Origin: Verrucomicrobia bacterium UBA740
Lineage (GTDB): Bacteria > Verrucomicrobiota > Kiritimatiellia > RFP12 > UBA1067
Length of the DNA stretch: 22,688 nucleotides
Reading direction: 5' to 3'
NCBI GenBank assembly: GCA_002298665.1
Contig: DBKW01000060.1
Span: 12,790 to 35,477, forward strand
In this document: piece by piece, positions 21,386 to 22,688 of the stretch
Position numbering within the stretch: the first letter of the stretch is position 1
Layout of the letters: every line of letters begins with the position of its first letter
Position numbers and translations under genes: made by a program
Notes under the pieces: generated by a model
What the model was told of the DNA's origin: nothing
Seen by the model: the letters and a program-made list of their open reading frames with translations, nothing else
Databases searched by the model: none

Positions 21386-22552
21386 TTACTTGATGACGCG
21401 CACGCGCACGACGGCGGGAATCGCCGCCAGTTTCGCGGCGATATCCGCCGGCACCGGGGTATCCGTATCCATGAGCGTGTAGGCGATTTCGCCGCGCGAC
21501 TTGTTCGCGACCGCGCTGATGTTGATCTTCGCCTCGCCCAGGATGGACGTGAAAGCGCCCAGCATGTTCGCCTCGTTGCTGTGGCAGATCGCGAGGCGTC
21601 CCGCCTTCGTGGCGGGTCCGAGCGTGCAGGCCGGATAGTTCACCGAATTGACGATATTGCCGTTCTCGAGGTAGTCGCGCATTTCCTTGACGGCCATGAC
21701 CGCGCAGTTGTCCTCGGCTTCCGCGGTGGAGGCGCCCAGATGCGGGATGACGAGGCACCCCTTCTTGCCCGCCGTCGTCGCGTTGGGGAAGTCGCTCACG
21801 TACTTGCGCACCTTTCCGCTCTCCAGCGCCGCGAGCATGTCCTTCTCGTTGACCAGCACGTCGCGCGCGAGATTGAGGACGATGACGCCCGTCTTCATCA
21901 TGGCGATGGCGTCCGCGTCGATCATGCCCTTCGTCGATTCGAGCGCCGGGACGTGGATCGTGATGTAGTCGCACGCGCCGTAGATCTCCTCCACGTTCTT
22001 GCAGTGGCGCACCGCGTGGTCCAGATTCCAGGCCGCGTCGACCGAGAGGTACGGATCGTACCCGTAGACTTCCATCCCGAGCCCGACCGCGGCGTTCGCG
22101 ATCTTCTGGCCGATCGCGCCCAGACCGATGACGCCCAGCTTCTTGCCCTTGATTTCCGTGCCCGCGAACGCCTTCTTCGCCTTCTCGGCGGCCTTGCCGA
22201 TGGCCGGATCCGCCGCGTTCGCCTTGACCCACTCGATGCCGCCGACGATGTCGCGGCTGGCGAGAAGCAGCGCGGCGATCGCCAGTTCCTTCACGCCGTT
22301 CGCGTTCGCCCCGGGCGTGTTGAACACGACAATACCCTTCTTCGCGTAGGCCGCGTGCGGAATGTTGTTCACGCCCGCACCGGCGCGCGCCACGGCGAGC
22401 AGGTCCTTGCCGGGCACAAGCTCGTCCATCTTCGCGCTGCGCACGAACGCCGCGTCCGCTTCCTCGAATTTCTCCGTCCGGACGTACCGGTCGTCCAGGT
22501 TCTTGAGCCCGCAGTCCGCAATCGGATTCAGGCATGTGTACTTATAGTTCAT
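21386..22552 (-). CDS. serA: D-3-phosphoglycerate dehydrogenase with C-terminal ACT domain
   Basis: First enzyme of serine synthesis, oxidising 3-phosphoglycerate with NAD; 388 aa, the short SerA form. The N-terminal substrate-binding part includes VARAGAGVNNI (54-64) and FNTPGANANGVKELAIAALL (77-96). The NAD-binding loop GLGAIG is at 143-148, R230 is in the LNLARDVLV stretch, and the catalytic His is H271 in IPHLGAST. The C-terminal ACT domain (about 318-388: MLGAFTSILGEAKINISAVAN) suggests feedback control by serine or another amino acid. The YVSDFPNA loop replaces the usual FDVFE, as in a known subset of short enzymes. A promoter lies about 60 nt upstream. It heads the long operon, and serine is the main one-carbon donor, which relates loosely to fhs in the other operon. 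Confidence 0.94.
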   Translation of the reverse strand: MNYKYTCLNPIADCGLKNLDDRYVRTEKFEEADAAFVRSAKMDELVPGKDLLAVARAGAGVNNIPHAAYAKKGIVVFNTPGANANGVKELAIAALLLASRDIVGGIEWVKANAADPAIGKAAEKAKKAFAGTEIKGKKLGVIGLGAIGQKIANAAVGLGMEVYGYDPYLSVDAAWNLDHAVRHCKNVEEIYGACDYITIHVPALESTKGMIDADAIAMMKTGVIVLNLARDVLVNEKDMLAALESGKVRKYVSDFPNATTAGKKGCLVIPHLGASTAEAEDNCAVMAVKEMRDYLENGNIVNSVNYPACTLGPATKAGRLAICHSNEANMLGAFTSILGEAKINISAVANKSRGEIAYTLMDTDTPVPADIAAKLAAIPAVVRVRVIK

Positions 22553-22688
22553 TTCTTCGTTTCTTCCGTAGAGTTTATCATGGAATATTTGCCGTCACGA
22601 ATGACAACACGCCTATTATATCATATTCTGCGGACCTTTTCATCTGTACTTTTCAGACACGTCGAAAACGAAAAGTGTATCATGTCGT
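22553..22688 (-). promoter_or_regulatory. serA operon promoter and upstream region
   Basis: Minus strand -10 TATAAT at 22615-22620 with extended TGA just upstream; no good -35 is seen at the expected distance. The predicted leader is about 56 nt and ends in purine-rich GGAAGAAACGAAGAA before the ATG. An inverted repeat ACTTTTC/GAAAAGT lies at 22648-22654 and 22670-22676, further upstream. No gene is visible in this stretch. Confidence 0.6.

Overview
The window is a GC-rich, densely packed bacterial chromosome segment in which all twenty recognised genes lie on the minus strand, so transcription runs from high to low coordinates. No rRNA, tRNA, phage, insertion sequence or CRISPR array was seen. 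Gene content (FHA-domain proteins, a PEGA-repeat protein, a DUF2723 membrane protein, a PPi-type phosphofructokinase, Tad-like pilus genes spread among housekeeping genes) suggests a PVC-superphylum bacterium, perhaps Kiritimatiellota or Lentisphaerota. This is inference from gene content only; no marker gene proves it.

Layout in transcription order. (1) A promoter near 22615 reads serA, a GspF/PilC-family membrane protein, a 315-aa protein of unknown function, metG, a TadC-like protein, an FHA transmembrane protein, a PEGA-repeat envelope protein, tlyA and a pyrimidine-nucleoside phosphorylase gene (deoA/pdp). Gaps are 3 to 26 nt, then become 4-nt start/stop overlaps. (2) A promoter at 11445-11472 reads ruvB and a HAD hydrolase, followed by a hairpin terminator. 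(3) A 365-nt gene-free stretch (9414-9778) holds two 9-nt-period arrays, a 19-nt inverted repeat, the terminator and the ribH promoter. (4) ribH, a PPi-dependent phosphofructokinase, mazG and ispH follow. (5) A promoter abutting the start codon reads fhs, cpaB, an FHA-fused tadA/cpaF ATPase gene, tadB and a DUF2723 gene cut by the window edge.

The main biological theme is an envelope-spanning Tad/type IV pilus-like machine whose genes are divided between two housekeeping operons. The ATPase, TadB and CpaB are in the fhs operon; TadC, a second F-family platform protein, an FHA membrane protein and a PEGA protein are in the serA-metG operon. No prepilin, prepilin peptidase, secretin or TadZ is present, so the machine must be completed elsewhere or is a divergent system. 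The two FHA domains share an identical ten-residue core motif, suggesting phosphothreonine-dependent control.

A second theme is gene expression. Four promoters share an extended -10 (TGn-TATAAT). The fhs promoter places the predicted transcription start on the A of the ATG (leaderless mRNA), and ruvB would have a leader of about 5 nt. Other genes have clear Shine-Dalgarno sites, so both modes of initiation seem to be used.
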